Source of the DNA: Sitta carolinensis
Lineage: Eukaryota; Chordata; Aves; Passeriformes; Sittidae
Assembly: GCA_032173965.1 (NCBI GenBank)
Contig: CM063313.1
Span: 88,501 to 152,500, forward strand
Direction: 5' to 3'
Length of the DNA: 64,000 nt
In this document: positions 51,201 through 63,400 of the stretch, piece by piece
Numbering within the stretch: position 1 is the stretch's first letter
How the letters are laid out: each line of letters opens with the position of its first letter
Translations under genes and position numbers: made by a program
Notes under the pieces: generated by a model
Seen by the model: the letters and a program-made list of their open reading frames with translations, nothing else
Database searches by the model: none
Told to the model about the DNA's origin: nothing

Positions 51201-54200
51201 TGTCCCTAGCACAATAAGAGTAGTAACCAAAGTATTTTGACAATTTCAGTTCCCTACAAGCATGTTATATACATTTATACTGTCGATAAAACCTAAAATG
51301 GATAAACTGATTTTTCTGATGATGGAACTAGCACAGGAGTTCTGAGTCCATTTTCACAGTCTGGTGTAAGTGTATGTTGAGCGTACATTCCCCTTAAGAG
51401 AGCTTCTAACACACACAGCCTCCACTCTGCAAAGACAGTTATCTAAAGCAAAATACTGCTATCTTATAGGATGCTGGTCTTGGACCTACAGAAACTAATT
51501 TTTTAATCCAGTTTTTATTTGCTGCAGTTGTTTATCCAAGCACACCTACGGCAGCACTTCTTCATCAGCTGGGGTGTGATGCAATACTCACTAGTAGTTG
51601 AGTAAGCTCTGCATGTGCAACTTCTAGTCTGCGCTGGCAGTCTGGAATCATCATTCGCGACTCTTGTAAGATCTCGATCTGTGAAAATCAGAAGTGAAAT
51701 AAATTAGAATGTATTCCAGATAGAAACATTATCTTTTAGGATAAGTTTTACTTTGAAAAATCAGTAATCTAGTCATTACCTAGGAACTTCAGAACAGTTG
51801 TACGTATCTTCTAAATAGGCTTCTCTTCTTATAAGACACTCACTTAGTGTAATTGCTTAAAACTCTACTAATTTACAGGACATTTCCATTTACTCTGTGC
51901 TTAACTGAATAACAAGTATTAAGTGCAAGGGAGTATTTAGAATTATCTTTCCCTGAGGCAAAAAGTACAGCTTAGTAAGATTTTCAGCATTGTTAAAAAG
52001 CCTATTTAAAAGAAACTTTCTCCTGCTGTCATGAAGCAGCTTCATCCAAAAGGAGATCAGCTGGTTACATAAATATCTCCTGCATCTTTTGGGTAATAAA
52101 GAAAAAGAATGTTCAGATAATACCCCATAGAGATAATTACTGCATGAAAAAAGTTATTGAGTTATTGATCACATTGTGTGCAGACTGCAGGAGGCTCTGA
52201 CTGAAAGACAAAGGTAAAGAAAAATGAAAAGCAAAGACCAGCAGGCTCATATTTTTGATGCTTATCATGCATAAAACGTTATTACATGTCCTTGTGCTTC
52301 ATTTTAGGAGAAAGATTATTCTCACCATGCACTTTGAACAAAATTACTAAACTGGCACCCCACTGAATCTGAAAATCCTTCCACCTCTAAAGAAAATGAC
52401 GTCAGTTTTAAGAAAGGGAACATTTATTTCATGGAGCATTTCTGGATCTGAACACCAAATACTGAGAAGAAAAGATGTGCAGAATTTTCAGTAATGTTAA
52501 ATTTATTTAGAAATTAAAATCTGTTAGATATTTAGATATGAAACATCTCCATTCAGGATAACCTGCAACAGAAAGCCTTCCCTTTAAATGACTTTTTTCT
52601 TTCTGTTATTCCTATGTTGTATTGTCCTGCTAGTATTAATGCTGCTGTACCAAAAGATGTAAAAGGGATGTTAAATGTATTCTTAGCTACAGCTTATGTA
52701 TTCAGGAAGGCTTTATGTAATAAGATATAACAAGGTAAACCAAGTTTTTAAGTGTCACCATTTGGTTTTGAGAGAAAAAACTTTAGTTTTTAATTTTATA
52801 CTTTCATCAGTCAATGTAACATCCATAGAATGAGGTGTGCCATAAACTGCATGCCTTTTGCTTTATGTAGCAGAATACCTACAGGAGTGAGAATATCCAA
52901 TAATTACTTCCTGTGCCACACAGATACTAATTATTTGAGTGTTGTAAAGGTGGCAGATAATATGAAATTAGTAACTTATTTGATATGTGCCACTAGATAA
53001 GTGACCCAGGAAGGCATGTAAGTCTAGAACCTGTAAGCTACAGTCCTGCTTGCTCTAAGAATGAACAAATATATATAAATCATTCTATTCAAAATAACAT
53101 TTGACTGATTTCTAAAGGGTTACCCAAGTTTTATTTATATGTGTCAGTGGTGCAATGATGAATAAAAATCAGAAGGATGATAAGTCCTAGAACTATATTC
53201 AGTAGGTGCAAACAGCTGGAGACTAGAACAGGAATTTTGTGGAACCATTATGATTTAACTTCTGCATTAACCACTTTCTTTTCAAGTAATGCTGATAATC
53301 CCAGATAAGACTATTTACTTTTACAAGTATGCATAGTAAAGTCAAAAGTTCAAATAATTATATAAACTTTATGGCTAGATTTTTGAAAGTGTTTGTTCAA
53401 ATTCTGCCCAACTTTTGGACATAACTGTAAGGGTGACAAGCATGATAGCCACTCAAACTCCAATGCCAGGCACTGCAGCCATTTCCATCCCTGTGACATG
53501 CACTGCAGCTACTCAAATTCCACTGACCAGACCAGAGCAATTCCAGCTCCAGGTAAGGACTACTGTTTAACCCCAGCCAGCAACTAAGTACCAGGCAGTA
53601 GCCCACTTGCTCTTGTCCCCAGCCTAGGGGGGAGAAGATAAGAGGAAGATAAGGTAAACCTTTTCTTAAACCCTAAAAGAGTTGAGACAAGAACAATTTA
53701 ATAACTTTTAGAAATGCAGTTGTAATAGTGAGCGAGGGAGAGAAACCAGTTTTATCAGCTTCAAAAAACCAGAAGCAGAGTATGTTGATTTGGCTTTTTT
53801 TCCCAACTGACTGACATCTAACCAAGAGATTCAGAGAAATGCAAATCCACAAGTAACTTGAAAGCAACAAAAAACCCCCCAAACAAAACAACCCCCCCCC
53901 CCCAATCAAACTCCATAGTGCCTTCCTTGCTCTTAGGAGGTCAGCCTGGTATACTACTGGGTCACAGGGTATAATGGCAGTATGGTTTCATGTGACAAGA
54001 GTGGTGTTCTGAACAGAAGAGGCGGGCTAAAAAAACATGACAAATGTAAATGATTCATATATGTACCAATTATATGCATAGAAATGAATATACAGTCCAG
54101 CTTTTAAATACTGTCACAGTATGGATCCACTCAAAGAATGCAGAAGTAAGGAAAAGACATGCAGATAATTGTTTGCTAAAACAAGTGCTACTGGTTTGAA

Positions 54201-57200
54201 CTACTTTCCTTCAAAAAGTCTGTAAAACACTTGGAATCCACTGACTAATTATAGCCGTATCTGGTGGAAGGACAGAGACCCATGAGAAAAAAAGTAATCT
54301 CTAAGTATCACAAACACCAAAGGTTCCAAAATTTAGTAATCCCACTAAATTAAGATTAGTAGCATACAATAAATAATCACACTAAAGCTACTGGTTGGCT
54401 AATCCACATTTGTAATTTAAATCCACACCACTGCAGCATGTCTCATTTCAGTATTAAACAGGAATAGTATCAAGGCACTGGGCCTTGGTAATATCAATAT
54501 GCTCAGCCAGGATTGTGGTATAGGGCTATAAGGAGTAGTACAGCATATATAATGTGAAGAAGCTGGGCATATGGAAGGCAGGAACTCAAAGGAGACACAG
54601 CATTAAGGTGAATTTGGACAGAAAAAAACCCCACAAATGCACACAAGAATTGCAGGAAACTGTTTTATGAGTTCTGCTTCTTTTCAGGCCCAAAAGAAGC
54701 TTGAACTAACACAGGATACAGCATCATACTTGCTGTATGCAAGTTGTCAAATACATTGGTCAAAAGACTCCTGAAGAACTTGAAGGAAAGTTTCAATAAA
54801 AAACTAGAGAACACAGTTTTGTTTCTACAGTGCTTGAGTGCTTCAAGAAACAACCATGTGTCAACAACAAACCACCTACCACTTTAGCATGAAAACTGAT
54901 AAAGGAAAACCCTCCAGACATAACACCTTGGTATTTCAAATTAGTTTTCTTTGCAGCTCGTCTCAGGTAAGATTTAATCCTGTTTCTTCTAAAGCAGATC
55001 ACTTTAGGACATTAAAGACATAAAGTCTGGAATCCAAAAGGTACTTATATCTGCCTAGATAAGAAGGAAAACACTCTTTAGAAAACAGAAGGGGAAAAGG
55101 AGGATCATAGGAATGTTTTTTCATACTTTGGTTTCTTTCATAAAGTTTGAATGCATCTTTAATACCAGGTCTGTGTTAGGAATACTATCTTGTACTTGGT
55201 CCAGAGAATTCCAAGTTGCTGGCTTTTCAGTAAACAAACTGCTTGTTAAGAATACTTTCAAAATACATATGAAGCATTAGGTCTTCACTCGCATTTCCAC
55301 TCTTTAACAAGCATCTAGAGCTAGAATTCTTATTATTAAACAAAGATCATCTATTCTTAGGGGGAAGAAAAACTAATGCAAATAACAAGACTGACGTGAA
55401 ACTGAACATTTAATCTAATCTTAGTCAATCTCTGAGAAGAATGAAACTTTGAATCAGGTCGGGACTTGGAAAGAGCTAAGAATATAAAAAGCCAACTAAA
55501 CTAACCAGAATATTTCTTTGAGGCTAAACGGACGTTTAAAAAGTTCTAAAACATTACAACCTTCCTTTCAGCAAGAAGTCCTCCAGTAACAAGATCAGCA
55601 GCAAATTACCATCTTTCACATTATTTTACAAAATAATAAGTTTCCAAATGCATGTGTTTTTAGCTGTTTCGGAAGGCACTCTTTCACTCAACAAAGCAAG
55701 AAAAATATTGCAGTTTTCACAAATACTTGACAAAACCTGTGTATTAGCAAGATGTACTTTATATACTCTTATGTACTTTTTGACATGTAGAGATTAAATT
55801 CTGTGTTAAATCCACGGATTTTTAATTCACCTAAAAATAACATTACTCAAGAAGTAACTTGGAACTGTAGAATTACATTTAAAAAACTGAAAATTTACCA
55901 GTTATCACCAAAAATGTTGCCAGTTAGCAAAACCACCAGAGTATATCTACAATCCCAGAGAGAGGAAATATGGAGTAGATACCTTGCTTTTCCTCCGCTC
56001 ATAAGTCTCAAGGTAAAAGCATGAGCTGTGAAAGGATGTTTATTTATATATGAACATCAACAACCACAGAAATATAGAAAGCTACAGGTTTCTATCATTA
56101 TTCTGCACTCGAATGATACTGTGTGAAATTTTTCTCTTAAAGTAGTATTATGAAGTTCTGTGAAAAGTCTTCATATATTGAGAATTGTTATAACTGTGTA
56201 GAAACTAAGACGAAATCTGCGAGGATTCTTACACTACTTCTTGCTACCCAGAGAAATTATAAGAATTTGTACCTTGTGGGATAAATCAGAAGTAAATAAA
56301 AAAGATAAATCAGAAGTCAAGAATAAATTTTAATATTTATTAACACAACAAAGTCTTCTTGCACGCTACAATGGAATCTTCAAATTATAATTTTGGGTCA
56401 GCATCTACCAGCATTGCAAGAAAACTGTCCTTTTTATGTTTCTGGTATTAAACCTCCTTCTCATTAAGCAAGTCTTTCTGGACAGTTCAAGTGAGGGCTA
56501 GCATGTAAGAACTGCCAACCACTCGGGATGGTCACTGCCTCAGCTAGGGAACACTTGAGTCCACTGGAACCATGAGTTGCCCCAATGCATAAGTAGTTAG
56601 GAGAAAAATACTGAGTCAAACCCTACTGTTCTACAAAGGGACTGATCCCTCATTACAGATCAGACATACTCTAAAGACTACATATGCTGTAGGAATGGTA
56701 CTATTCACTTTAAAGTGAAATTTTCCATACTCACTTTTGTATGTAAAACTGTATGTTCTGAGTTGTAACTAGAAAGCTACATGAAAACAGTACTACATTG
56801 AGAGAAAGTGTTGTTTTAAAGCTTTTTTAAGGATCCCTCCCTGACCTCTGGACTGATTTGTGTGTGTAGATAAATACATAAATACACACGCGCGCGCGCA
56901 CACACACACATATATGATTTAGCCATTACCTCAGCTGAACTAATAGTTAAAACTATTCTCCTAGGCTCAAGTGACTGAATTTGTTCCCATTTGTTTTTGT
57001 ACTTTTCACTACCAAAAATAAAGACTACAACTGTATTTTAAGAGTTACGTATCCTAGAATAGAAATTAGAGATTATTAACTAGAAGTAATTCTTAAAATG
57101 TCTAACTACAGATATTTTTTCTGAAAAACATCTCAAAGTCTTTACTGTATCCAAAATATTGTTCTGAGCAAACTCTCCTGGTACTTGTTCTGGTTTAATT

Positions 57201-60200
57201 TTGCCAATTTCAAAGTTTCTAATTAAGAGCAAAGCAGGCTTAAGCTTAAAAGTAATAAGACTTTATTAACTAACCCTAGAAGAAAGAAAAACAACAAGAA
57301 TGAGGATGGAACCTTCAAAACACTCTTCCTCTCTCCCCACAACCCTTTTTTTCTCTTAACCAACAATGTAAAGACAACAACACTCAGAAATCTCAGTCAG
57401 TTTTCACCTCTACAAATAGTCTTTCTTTAGTTCATTTAGAGAGAAAAGTATTCTTTGCTAAAGCTCCCCACAAGAAAATAACTCTTGTGGCTTCATTTTT
57501 CTTACAAACTGCAGGTGCCCGAGATTTGCCTTTGTGAAGTCTTTCCCATCTTTCACAGTTTTTCCTCACAACTGTGCTCTCGGTCCATATCAGCTTATTG
57601 GGGTGCTATTTTTAAGGATGAGCCGTTCCAGCATCCTTTCACTCATCTCTGGGAACAGAGGTCTTCCCCTTTTATCCCTGGGGCTGAGGTTTCTCATCAA
57701 ACTTCTAACACTGGTGCCTCTGCTCATGATTGTGGCTAGAACGCTACCACCCCCAAAGCATTCCATGAACTTACTGGGGAAAACCCAAAGTCTGATATAT
57801 CAAGTATATCTGTACCATAGCTTCACAAAAGAATTTTACAGCATAAGCTTAAGATAAACTTTTCAAAATTCCTTCAATCTAAAATCTAACTCTTTTCTTA
57901 CCAACTTCAATTTCATGTGGTTGTTCTTACAAAGTTTCACTTCCCCTTTTTTTTTCTAGCCTAAGAGAGAAATAGTGTTCTTCGAGTACACTTCGAGTTT
58001 TGTAATGCTGGGGAAAAAAAAAGACAATTCGTCTAATCTTGTATCAAACAGTCTCTCTTATTTGCGCCTTTCTGCTGCCATCTGTCTTTTGCGACTCATT
58101 GAGCTGTGCCAGCTGCTCTCAGTCTGGAACAGGTCAGGGCTGCTCGTGGCTCAAGCCGCCTTTAGCACGAACCACAGAGGGCCACTGGTGCTGGTGCCTC
58201 ACAGCCCTTGGGTGCCCTTACAGTGCGGTGCCCATGCACAGATCTTTGGCACCCATCAGGTGCTGGTCCCCATGCACAGCTCCTTTGGTGCCCATGCACA
58301 GCTCCTTTGTCCCATACAGGTGCTGTGCCCATGCACAGATCCTTTGGCACTCATCCAGGTGCTGGTCCCCATGCACAGCTCCTTTGGTGCCCACACAGGT
58401 GCTGGTCCCTATGCACAGCTGCTCCCAATGCCGACACAGCCTCAGGCCATCATGGTTTGGTGTTCGAATGGAACAAAAAGCTCTGCAGGTTCTGCCGGCT
58501 CCTTTGCCCCTACCGGGATGGGGCCCAGTGGGCTCCTCGGTGAGGGGCTCAGCAGCCGCTCCCACCCCTCCAGGAACAGAGAATCCCGGCCAGGCCGAGC
58601 GGGCCCAGCCCGGGCCTGGCCACATTGGCTGAGCGGGCCCGGCCGCACCCGGTCCATCGCCGCCTCCCCCCAAACCCCGGCCAGGGCCGAGAGAGGGCAG
58701 AGGTGTGTGCTCTGACAGCCGGGAGGAAAGAGACCTTCCCGGGCTTCATTCAAAGGGAATAAGAACTAGAAAATGCTTTCCCATTGGTCCAATAAAATGC
58801 CAATCTCAAACCCAGCTAGCTCACTTCCCTGGGCTAGTCAAACTAGGACAGTACTATGTAACTTTCTTTGAAGTCTCCAGATTTTTAATAACCTAAAATA
58901 TTAACTTCCAGAATGCAAAGTGCACTAAATAAACAAGAAGTGAACACGTCATTGGAAGAACTGATTGCTTTCAAAGTGGATCAGGCAATTTCTGAATGAA
59001 TCAAGACTGTTTTCTGGGAAGGCTTTTGTCATTGGTCTCTGAAAATACCTTCAAGTAGTACACAACAATTTCAGCAGAGGTTCACAGCTGTTGCTGGTTT
59101 TGACTTTCATGATATCTTGCAGGTCACTGTGGAAATACCGTGAGGCAATCAAATAATCTGATGAATGGGCAACGCTAAAAATAGGAATTGAATTCATTCA
59201 TCATTCAAAAATAGGAACTGAAATTCATTCATGAATTTCAAAACCAGATCTTTGTAGATCTTCAAGTCTCAGTCTGGTGAGGCAGAAGACAGTTCCGCTC
59301 TATAAATACATATCTTTATTTATATACAAATTCTTTATTTATATTTCATTCCCATGGCATATGAAAGCAAGGCAGGACATAGATATATGAATACGAATTT
59401 ACTAAAAAAAGTTGGTTTATCTTCTTCTCAAAGGGCTTTCTCCTATCTTTTGTCCATTTTGTATTTTCTTTAACCTATTCTTCCATTGTTTAAAAATAAA
59501 GACAGGATGCCAGAAGGTTACATTTATGACTATTAAGTGAAAATAATTTTAGTTTACAGTTTTGATTTCTGTGAAGATTTGAAAGAAAGCATCTGGGAAA
59601 TATCTGGCGAAAAAACATAATCAAATATACTATAGTTAGCTGAAAGAACATGAAGACCACAGTGAAACACAGACATTTCACACTTCTATAGAGAATAAAC
59701 ACCAGTCTCCCAAACCCAAGCCTTCTTCTCGTGAGCAGGAAATGTGACACTTTTTCTCCCAAAAGGGTACTTATCAAGTATCTGCAACCACTATCCTTGT
59801 GGGCAACCTTCCAAGAAAAAAATGTAATCATACTTTAATAGTGACACTAAACCATAGTCTTGAGCAGACCAAAGGACAGTATACCCCCTCCTAATCTGTG
59901 ATTTCACTACATGCTCCAGCAGCTCTGCATACCCACTGCTGTCATTCTCTGGGGTTTGTGATTTTGCTGAAAGTATACTGGTGTACTCAAGAGCTGAAAT
60001 GTTTCCCCTTCATATTAACAATTAGGCATTCTCAATTTATGTAACGTGCAGTTAGCAGCAAGCACTTGGTTTACCTACATCCATTCAGACCATGTATTTA
60101 CTTCAGGTTCTCTTTGTATTTCTGAGAAAGAGTTTGTGATGGCCTCACACACAGTTAGTGAGTATCAGCCATCCTGACACAAAGTGCTATGTAATTCATA

Positions 60201-60495
60201 TACAAATATATAAACTATAATACTTACAAGTTAACACCTTAAAAATATTTCTATGGCTGCTCTTCATGACCGGACTTTAGTCTAATATTTATATAACATG
60301 AGTCTAGAAAAAAGTACAGGAGATTCCTCTACTTAAAGATGACTATGATTAAATTAAAACAAATAAGGATTTTATAAAACAAGTTTTACCTGCTTCTTAA
60401 TTCCATAATCATCACATGCTTCAGCTTTCATTTTTTCAATCTTTTCTTCTTGCTGCTTTGCTTCTTTTTCATACATAATTTTTTCTTTTGCCAGC
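48219..60495 (-). CDS. TBCA: Tubulin folding cofactor A, 3' part (last three coding exons; 5' end beyond window)
   Basis: Cytosolic beta-tubulin chaperone: after release from the CCT chaperonin, cofactor A binds beta-tubulin folding intermediates before heterodimer assembly. Coding exons here are 60495-60390, 51678-51592 and 48299-48219. Together they give 90 of the expected 108 residues. Residues read include [40 protein letters not shown] and [16 protein letters not shown] before TAG. The long runs of Glu, Lys and Gln with heptad spacing fit the known three-helix bundle. Exon lengths, phases and GT/AG sites match the human gene exactly. The first exon (expected MADPRVRQIKIKTGVVK) was not found up to 64,000, so it lies to the right. 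No frameshift or premature stop is seen. Substitutions relative to human cluster around [13 protein letters not shown] and [10 protein letters not shown]. Confidence 0.95.
49411..50018 (-). mobile_element. Solo LTR of an endogenous retrovirus nested in CR1
   Basis: A 608-bp insert interrupts the CR1 body, with the hexamer GGGTTT directly repeated at 49405-49410 and 50019-50024; a 6-bp target duplication is typical of retroviral integration of the alpha/beta-like (ERVK) type. Read on the minus strand it begins TGTGGGATC and ends GACATTA. A TATAAAAA box (49791-49784) is followed about 66 nt later by AATAAA (49718-49713), giving a U3-R-U5 order on the minus strand. The U5 part holds four 14-bp copies of a CTCAGTGATTTCAG-like unit (about 49576-49633). 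No gag, pol or env is next to it, so it is the remnant of recombination between two LTRs. It shares TBCA transcription direction. Confidence 0.85.
49576..49633. repeat. Short tandem repeat inside the solo LTR
   Basis: Four near-identical 14-bp units (TTCAGCTCAGTGAT type), in the U5 part of the LTR. Confidence 0.75.
51592..51678 (-). CDS. TBCA: TBCA coding exon 3
   Basis: Acceptor TTTTCACAG at 51679; donor GTGAGT from 51591. 87 nt = 29 codons, [20 protein letters not shown] then AHAELTQLL, in phase 0 on both sides and equal in length to the human exon. Confidence 0.94.
53560..53760 (-). mobile_element. Decayed ERVL-type LTR fragment
   Basis: TTTAACCCCAGCCAGCAACTAAGTACCAGGCAG with the downstream GTTGAGACAAGAACAATTTAATA (both shown in parts: TTTAACCCCAGCCAGCAACT and GAGACAAGAACAATTTAATA) resembles the terminal part of a widespread avian ERVL LTR, read on the minus strand with an ATTAAA-type poly(A) signal. 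Only the 3' LTR end is recognisable and no target duplication was found. Located in TBCA intron 2. Confidence 0.55.
53892..53903. repeat. C12 homopolymer
   Basis: Short poly-C run in A/C-rich sequence in TBCA intron 2. Confidence 0.8.
56884..56915. repeat. (CG)n(CA)n(TA)n microsatellite
   Basis: CACACG, then a short CG run, then CA, then TA, all alternating purine-pyrimidine. A potential Z-DNA-forming stretch in TBCA intron 2. Confidence 0.85.
57186..58850 (-). mobile_element. Solo-LTR-like element, 1.67 kb, with internal minisatellite
   Basis: Ends TGTTCTGGTTT and AAACTAGGACA are near-perfect inverted repeats. The flanking pentamer GTACT is duplicated at 57181-57185 and 58851-58855, as for ERVL-type insertions. 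Inside are an AT-rich left half and a CpG-rich right part (about 58,060-58,740) with CCAAT boxes on the minus strand (58628-58624, 58787-58783), and a minisatellite. AATAAA occurs near both ends (minus 57267-57262, plus 58791-58796), so orientation is uncertain; the minus reading is preferred because the promoter-like CpG part then comes first. No retroviral coding frame was recognised. It lies in TBCA intron 2. Confidence 0.75.
58226..58436. repeat. Minisatellite of about 40-bp units within the LTR-like element
   Basis: Four to five imperfect copies of a unit starting GGTGCTGGTCCCCATGCACA and continuing GCTCCTTTGGTGCCCACACA. The clearest copies start at 58260, 58319, 58359 and 58398. Open frames here on both strands only reflect the repeat. 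Confidence 0.85.
59174..59236. repeat. Imperfect short duplication
   Basis: AAAAATAGGAATTGAATTCA and AAAAATAGGAACTGAAATTCA-like copies lie about 36 bp apart, each followed by TTCATNA. Probably a local duplication; no family recognised. Confidence 0.5.
60390..60495 (-). CDS. TBCA: TBCA coding exon 2
   Basis: Acceptor TTGCAG at 60496; donor GTAAAA from 60389. 106 nt: one base completing the previous Arg codon, then 35 codons from [12 protein letters not shown] to YGIKKQ. Human TBCA has the same 35-codon block here. Confidence 0.94.
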
Positions 60496-63400
60496 CTGCA
60501 ATTAACAACCAAGTGATTGTGTTAATCTTGTTCTATTACAGTAAGAAGTTACAACAGTGATAACAGCCCCAGACAAAGGTAATAGTTCCATAACTTGTAT
60601 TTTAACAACTTCTTGTCTTTCAAAGGAAAAGAAATCCGTGTTTTAATGCTAATAATAATTGGGAGCAGGATGCTTTATGCTAACAAGCATAGATTCAAGA
60701 GTAATACAAATAAGTTTGAAGGCCAGAGAAATATTAAGCTAGTCTAATACGATGCCTACAGTAACTATTACATTGCAGTCCCATTATCAAACTTCAGTAT
60801 TTGTTGTTACTGCAATTTTGCTGTTGCTTCTCCCACTTTATTACGTGTATTCATTAGGTGTATGTTAGATTACGCAACACTAGATATAAACCAAAACATC
60901 TTTCAGGATCTGAAAAATACTGGAACAATTTCTCTTCAGTTAGTTCAGCAGCAGAACAAACATTGAGATACTACTGCAGACCTGACATGCTGAAGAAAAT
61001 CTTTCCCCAAACAAGAGTAAGATCAACCTATATGAGACTGTTTGAAGAGAACTGAACATCCAAAAGAAATAATCAGATCCAAGAAGCTAAGAATGTATAC
61101 AATGAAAAGAGAATAAATAAAGGTCTAGTAGAGCTTCATGACCACATTAGTGCATCAGTGCAAATTAATTTATATTTTGTAACAGTTAAGTGCCCAACTA
61201 GGAGTGCTGAGGATGGACAGAATGTTATAGGGGTGTCAGAACCTCTGTGAAGCTGCCACAAAAGGACCACTGCACCTGCATGGCAAAAAAATTCCATTGA
61301 GAATATACTGCTAATGCAACAGCTGGAACTCTCCCTGTTTTTTACAAGAGTTTATTTGCTAAAATAGTTCTAAGCCATGGCTCCACAGCAGTCAGTCACA
61401 GCTGGCCTGTAGCAACATGCACCTGAAGTCATTTCAGTCCTCATGGAGTCACACAACCACAAAGGGCTGTCAGCCTTACAAAGCATCTTCGTCTGTGTGC
61501 AGAGCGCACACTCTGGGTATCGACTACACCAATTTCTACAAGTAAGCCAAGTACTAGCTTTGAAAAGCAGAACTGGAGAAAGACAGGAGCCTTATTACTA
61601 ATAATAAAGACACTCAATGAGTGGCTGTAATTCCAACTACTGGAACTAGTTCCAGTATTAGCATCAGTAAATATTGATTTAATAAAGGATGAGTTAATTG
61701 TTTGATCAGGGTTACCTGATTTAATTCCAGACAGTATTAGTTGCTTTGCTACTTTCAGGTTCCAAAAAAGTTCATTTTAATCAACATGTGAGACAGAAGA
61801 CTTCTTTTGAATGAGAACAGCAAATTCCCTTGAGAAACAAGGGGAGAGGTATGACTGAACAAAGTTTTTATGTCATTCACTTACTGAAATATGTATCCCA
61901 TTAGAACTAAAGGCAACTTATATTCCTGAATGAGCCATTTTACATTATTTTAAATTTTAGCCAAAACAAAAGGTTCAAAGCATATTATTATTTGTATTTT
62001 CACATTCACATCTCCTTCTATGCACACTAACTTTTCAAACTGACTGTTCCCTCAAGTTTGAATACTTTTATTAAACAGGGAGAGACTGCATATTCTCACC
62101 TAGTTTAGAACTAACTTGAACTTTTGCTGACCTTTCTCATATCTGGATACTTAAGAATTGCATTTGTACTTATTGACCTATTTCTGTAGTAGCTGTAGAT
62201 GTCATAGGAAGAACTTCAAATATTCTGCTTTTAAAAAAAGATACACAAGAAATCTGAAATATGAGAATGCTTTCTGTGACAAATTTCCTGCTGCACTTTG
62301 TTCAGTACTCATTTTATCTAAGTTAATGCTCTGTTATCTGTTAATGCTCATTCCTAAGATTGGATGCTGATACCTAATGGTATTAAAGAAGTTCTCATTT
62401 GAAGACATTTTCTGTTCTAGACCCTTCCTCTAGATGTCATGAAGCCATTTCTACTGCATATATAGCTTGGGGAGATGCTAATTAAGTCAAGAACTTGATT
62501 TTAAAAATAAAGCAAAATTTCATAATGGAGAAATACTAACACTTAAATCACCTCTTAAAAATTTCAGCAGACATCTGCACAAAAATACATGCATGATACT
62601 TTCCTCTCTTCTTCCTTTAACCCTTTTCTATCTGGAAAATAGATTCTGGGTTGGGTGGGGTTTTTGTTTGTGGGTTTTTTGCTCATTGTTTTGTTTGTTT
62701 TTTGTGGTTTTGTGGGGGTTTTTTGGTGGTGGAGTTTTTTGGTTGGTTTGTGTTTTTTTTCAAAAAGATTAAAATGGATACAAACAAGAATCTTTATCTA
62801 AGGTGTGACAATACACAGCAGAATAAGAATAGCTCAGTAGGTACCAGATCATAATGTGCTGCATTTGTGTACATTTCAAGGACAAATGTCATTCAGAGAT
62901 GAGAAAAACTGCAATCATAAAGATTGCAAGAAGCTTAACTTTAGCAGACATTTTATGGTGTTGTAACAAATATAAGGTTTAGCAAATTTAACTTTTAACT
63001 GTAAGAATCAAAAATTAAAAAACACAGAAAACTAATGTGAATTCATTTTTATCAGCTGTATATTACACATATATACATATAATATCACAATATACGCTTG
63101 TATATGGGCAATAACCTTTTATTCTACAACAGACTATTCCTTAAAATATTACCTGTTTAAACATATTGTTTAGAATATTAAACAATCTGTCACCAGGTAT
63201 CCAGCTGAAACCCTAAGCCTTATTTAGCCTTATTTCAGATACACAGTATCCTACATAGTCCAGTAGTTCTGTAAATAAACCACACATTTATCACCAAAAA
63301 GTTCTGTATATTGTAAGGTATACGGTATTAAGAAATATTGTCAGCTCTGTGAGTTCCCTGTAAATCGGGATTCTAAATCTCAATTTTTGGCAATGAAATA

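Larger units (their letters stand above)
48300..51591 (-). other. TBCA: TBCA intron 3
   Basis: A 3,292-bp GT-AG intron largely occupied by the split CR1 and its nested LTR. The part right of 50,400 is AT-rich single-copy-looking sequence. Confidence 0.85.
51679..60389 (-). other. TBCA: TBCA intron 2
   Basis: An 8,711-bp GT-AG intron holding the ERVL LTR fragment, a CG/CA/TA microsatellite and the 1.67-kb LTR-like element. The remaining sequence (51.7-53.5, 53.9-57.1 and 58.9-60.4 kb) is AT-rich with nothing recognised. Confidence 0.85.

Noticed and set aside
58039..58715. Long frames on both strands (up to 246 codons) with repeating HAQ/LLVP motifs
   Set aside because: Translations of the 40-bp minisatellite inside the LTR-like element.
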